This document shows positions 61,686-64,000 of a stretch of 64,000 nucleotides of DNA, piece after piece. Each line of letters begins with the position of its first letter. Position 1 is the first letter of the stretch. Source of the DNA: Roseiconus nitratireducens (lineage in GTDB: Bacteria > Planctomycetota > Planctomycetia > Pirellulales > Pirellulaceae); the NCBI RefSeq assembly GCF_008629675.1, contig NZ_VWOX01000001.1, forward strand, positions 248,001 through 312,000. The letters are read 5' to 3'. Below the pieces are notes generated by a model, which saw only the letters and a list, made by a program, of their open reading frames with translations, was not told where the DNA came from and made no database searches. The translations under genes were made by a program, and so were the position numbers.

Positions 61686-63208
61686 AGTCTGTCGTCATCT
61701 GGACTGGTTTTCTGGCGTTGCTTTATTCGGCGGCCGGAGCGGGCGCCTGCTCGGCAGCTGATTCGCCGCGGTCGCAACCCAACGTGTTGGTGATCGTGAC
61801 CGACGACCAGGCGCCGTGGGCGTTTGGCCAAGCCGTTCGTCGCGGTCGCTATCGTGAGGTCCCGGCGGCTGCCACTCCGAATTTGGATCGTCTGGCTGCC
61901 GAAGGGGCAACGCTGGACAACTGTTTTTGCACCACACCGGTTTGCAGCCCGGCGAGGGCGGCGCTGATGACCGGCCGCTATGCCAGCGAGTTCGGGATTC
62001 AGGATTTCATCCCGCAGCCGGGCCACAAACTCTACGATCCCAGTTCACCCGTTGCCCTGCCACCCGAGCAGAGCGTCACGTTTGCCGAGGTGTTGCAGGA
62101 GCACGGCTACCGCACCGGTTTGGTGGGCAAATGGCATCTGGGGGATTGGACCGCGCCGGGACGAGCAGGCTACCATCCGACGCGACACGGGTTCGATTAC
62201 TTCATGGGACTGACCGGCGGCGGCACGACGCCGAAGGATCCGGTGCTGGAGGAAAATGGCCAGACGCGTCCATTCGAAGGGCTGACCACGGACTTGTTGA
62301 CCGACCGAGCGATCGGTTTCATCCAGAGAAACGCCGACAAGCCGTTCCTGCTGTGTTTCCATACGCGGGCGCCCCACGCCGCTTGGCTTCCCGTGGCGCC
62401 CGAAGACTGGGAGCCCTACGCGACGCTTGATCCGCAGATCCCGGAGTATCCCGGGTTGGATGTCGCGATGGTGAAACGCAAGATGCGCGAATACCTTGCC
62501 AGCACCAGTGGTGTCGATCGCAACCTCGGGCGACTGCTAGACGAGTTGGATCGGCTGTCGTTGGCGCAGCGAACGGTCGTGATCTTCACTTCCGATCACG
62601 GATACAACATGGGGCACCATGGCATTTGGCACAAAGGCAACGGAATCTGGGCGACCAAGCGACGCCCACCCGGTCAAATGCATCGTGGCACCAAGGTGAT
62701 TTCGGACAAGTATCGCCCCAACCTGTATGACCTGTCGCTGCGGGTTCCCGCTGTGATCCGTTGGCCCGACGTCATTCGCGCTGGCAGCCGGATCGATGCG
62801 ACGGTGACCAGTCTGGATCTGTTTCCAACGATCCTGGCGATGGCCGGGGTGGAAACCGATTGGCCGGAGGGATTGCGGGGACGCAGTTTGCTGCCGTTGT
62901 TGCGCGGTCGTGTGCCGGAGGATTGGGATCAGGATTTGTACGCAGAGTACAGCATGATCAATTACTGCGTCGCGACGATGCGATGTTATCGAACCCCGCG
63001 GTACAAATTGATCCGCGACTTTCACCAAGCAGGACGCGATGAGTTCTATGACTTGCAATCGGACCCCGAGGAGTTGGAAAACTTGATCGACACTCAGGAC
63101 CCGGCGGTCCAAGCGACGATCAGCCGCTTGCACGGAAAGCTGATGCAACGCATGCGATCGCTTGCAGATCCGTTGTACGATCAGCTGACGTTTGAGGAGA
63201 GCCCTTGA
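61682..63208 (+). CDS. Type I sulfatase (508 aa)
   Basis: The start at 61682 overlaps the symporter stop (ATGA) and gives a signal sequence (MKSVVIWTGFLALLYSAAGA) with a possible lipoprotein Cys at 23 (AGAC). The formylglycine motif is CSPARAALMTGR with Cys88, metal ligands lie in VIVTDDQAPW, and later motifs include GLVGKWHLGDW, FTSDHGYNMGHHGIWHKGNG and YKLIRDF. The subfamily and sulfate position are not resolved. It ends by overlapping the next sulfatase start. Confidence 0.93.
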   Translation: MKSVVIWTGFLALLYSAAGAGACSAADSPRSQPNVLVIVTDDQAPWAFGQAVRRGRYREVPAAATPNLDRLAAEGATLDNCFCTTPVCSPARAALMTGRYASEFGIQDFIPQPGHKLYDPSSPVALPPEQSVTFAEVLQEHGYRTGLVGKWHLGDWTAPGRAGYHPTRHGFDYFMGLTGGGTTPKDPVLEENGQTRPFEGLTTDLLTDRAIGFIQRNADKPFLLCFHTRAPHAAWLPVAPEDWEPYATLDPQIPEYPGLDVAMVKRKMREYLASTSGVDRNLGRLLDELDRLSLAQRTVVIFTSDHGYNMGHHGIWHKGNGIWATKRRPPGQMHRGTKVISDKYRPNLYDLSLRVPAVIRWPDVIRAGSRIDATVTSLDLFPTILAMAGVETDWPEGLRGRSLLPLLRGRVPEDWDQDLYAEYSMINYCVATMRCYRTPRYKLIRDFHQAGRDEFYDLQSDPEELENLIDTQDPAVQATISRLHGKLMQRMRSLADPLYDQLTFEESP

Positions 63209-64000
63209 TGCGAGTTGCCCTGTTTTTACTGGTTTGTGTTATCACGCTAATCGTCGCGGATCAGGCGACGGTCGCGGCGAATCAACCGGATGTCGCCGCG
63301 CGCCCCCCAAACATTGTTTTGATTCTGGCGGATGATTTGGCGTGGTCCGACTTGGGCTGCTATGGGCATCCCTGGCACCACACGCCGAATCTTGATGCCC
63401 TGGCGCAATCCGGAGCCCGCTTCACGCAAGCCTACGCTTCGGCGCCGATCTGTTCCGCCTCACGAGCGAGCCTGCTGACGGGAAAGACGACCGCTCGTCT
63501 GGGCTTTGAGTTCGTGACCAAGAACCAGCCGGGCCGGCAGCAGTTGGACACGCAGACGGATTTGATCGCGCCGCCGTTCACGTTGAATCTGCCGCTGCGG
63601 GAGCGAACGATTGCCGAGGAGCTGACGGACTTGGGGTATCAAACCGCGTTCTTTGGCAAGTGGCATCTGAATCAGCACCACGGCCGCTATCTGGGATGGA
63701 GTCCGACGCACGGTCCGGCGAATCAAGGGTTCCAGATCGCCCACGAAGACTTTGGGGCGCATCCATACGCGTGGAAAAAAAAGCAACCCCCGGAGCCGAT
63801 CGACAAGCCGGGGGAATACGCCGACGATTCCATGGTCAATCAGATCGTCTCGCACTTGCGTGACAGCCAGGAAAGTCCCTTTTTCCTGATGGCGTCATCG
63901 TTCTACGTCCACACACCCGTCAAGTCGCCGTGCCGTTGGTTGTTGGAGGAATACGCCCAGAAGATTCCGGCCGACGTGCCCAATCGTCAGAAACGGATCG
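63208..64000 (+). CDS. Type I sulfatase, N-terminal part (cut by the right edge)
   Basis: The ATG at 63208 overlaps the preceding TGA, so the gene is translationally coupled. A signal peptide (MRVALFLLVCVITLIVADQA) precedes ILADDLAWSDLGCYG and the formylglycine motif CSASRASLLTGK at Cys82; this has Ala where most sulfatases have Pro (CxPxR), an accepted variant. FFGKWHLNQHHGRYLGW follows. The remaining half, with the second metal-binding motifs, is outside the window. Confidence 0.9.
   Translation, partial: MRVALFLLVCVITLIVADQATVAANQPDVAARPPNIVLILADDLAWSDLGCYGHPWHHTPNLDALAQSGARFTQAYASAPICSASRASLLTGKTTARLGFEFVTKNQPGRQQLDTQTDLIAPPFTLNLPLRERTIAEELTDLGYQTAFFGKWHLNQHHGRYLGWSPTHGPANQGFQIAHEDFGAHPYAWKKKQPPEPIDKPGEYADDSMVNQIVSHLRDSQESPFFLMASSFYVHTPVKSPCRWLLEEYAQKIPADVPNRQKRI

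Overview
The window looks like a chromosome segment of a planctomycete of the Pirellulaceae (Rhodopirellula-like) type. The evidence is giant secreted proteins with the planctomycete extracellular N-terminal motif and a dockerin end, a cytochrome-c/DUF1549/DUF1553 protein paired with a DUF1501 protein, several type I sulfatases and a PEP-CTERM protein.

Layout. (1) 1-18.8 kb, minus strand: two tandem paralogous giant cell-surface proteins. One is cut by the left edge; the other is about 5,924 residues. (2) 19.7-24.6 kb: a secreted hypothetical protein, a divergent two-catalytic-domain esterase that reads as a CE1 plus CE15 fusion, and a small membrane protein. (3) tRNA-Leu(UAA) at 24651-24736 on the minus strand. 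(4) 24.7-45.3 kb: a 20.6 kb integrative element bounded by 39-bp direct repeats that duplicate the 5' half of this tRNA. It carries two tyrosine recombinases, an excisionase-like protein, two AlpA-type regulators beside GGGACAAAA iterons, a phage-type replication module (replisome organiser, DnaB helicase, SSB-like protein), a tape-measure-like protein and an HNH nuclease. I see no capsid, portal or terminase gene, so it looks like a phage satellite or a composite replicating element. Nearly all its genes are on the minus strand. The exception is a plus-strand segment lying between two 143-bp direct repeats next to the second recombinase. (5) 45.3-46.0 kb: hairpin-rich DNA without a convincing gene. 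(6) 46.0-52 kb: a PEP-CTERM protein, HrpB helicase, a second CE1-like esterase and a secreted Gly/Tyr-rich protein. (7) 52.4-56.8 kb: the DUF1549/DUF1553 and DUF1501 pair. (8) 56.9-64 kb: a tightly overlapping plus-strand operon of GntR/FCD regulator, DapA/NAL-family lyase or aldolase, sulfatase, Na+/solute symporter, sulfatase and sulfatase (cut by the right edge). It fits uptake and breakdown of a sulfated sugar or sugar acid.

The host genes suggest a marine or aquatic polysaccharide degrader. Starts were re-chosen from signal peptides and Shine-Dalgarno sites where the longest open frame was implausible. All functional calls come from motif reading; no database search was run.
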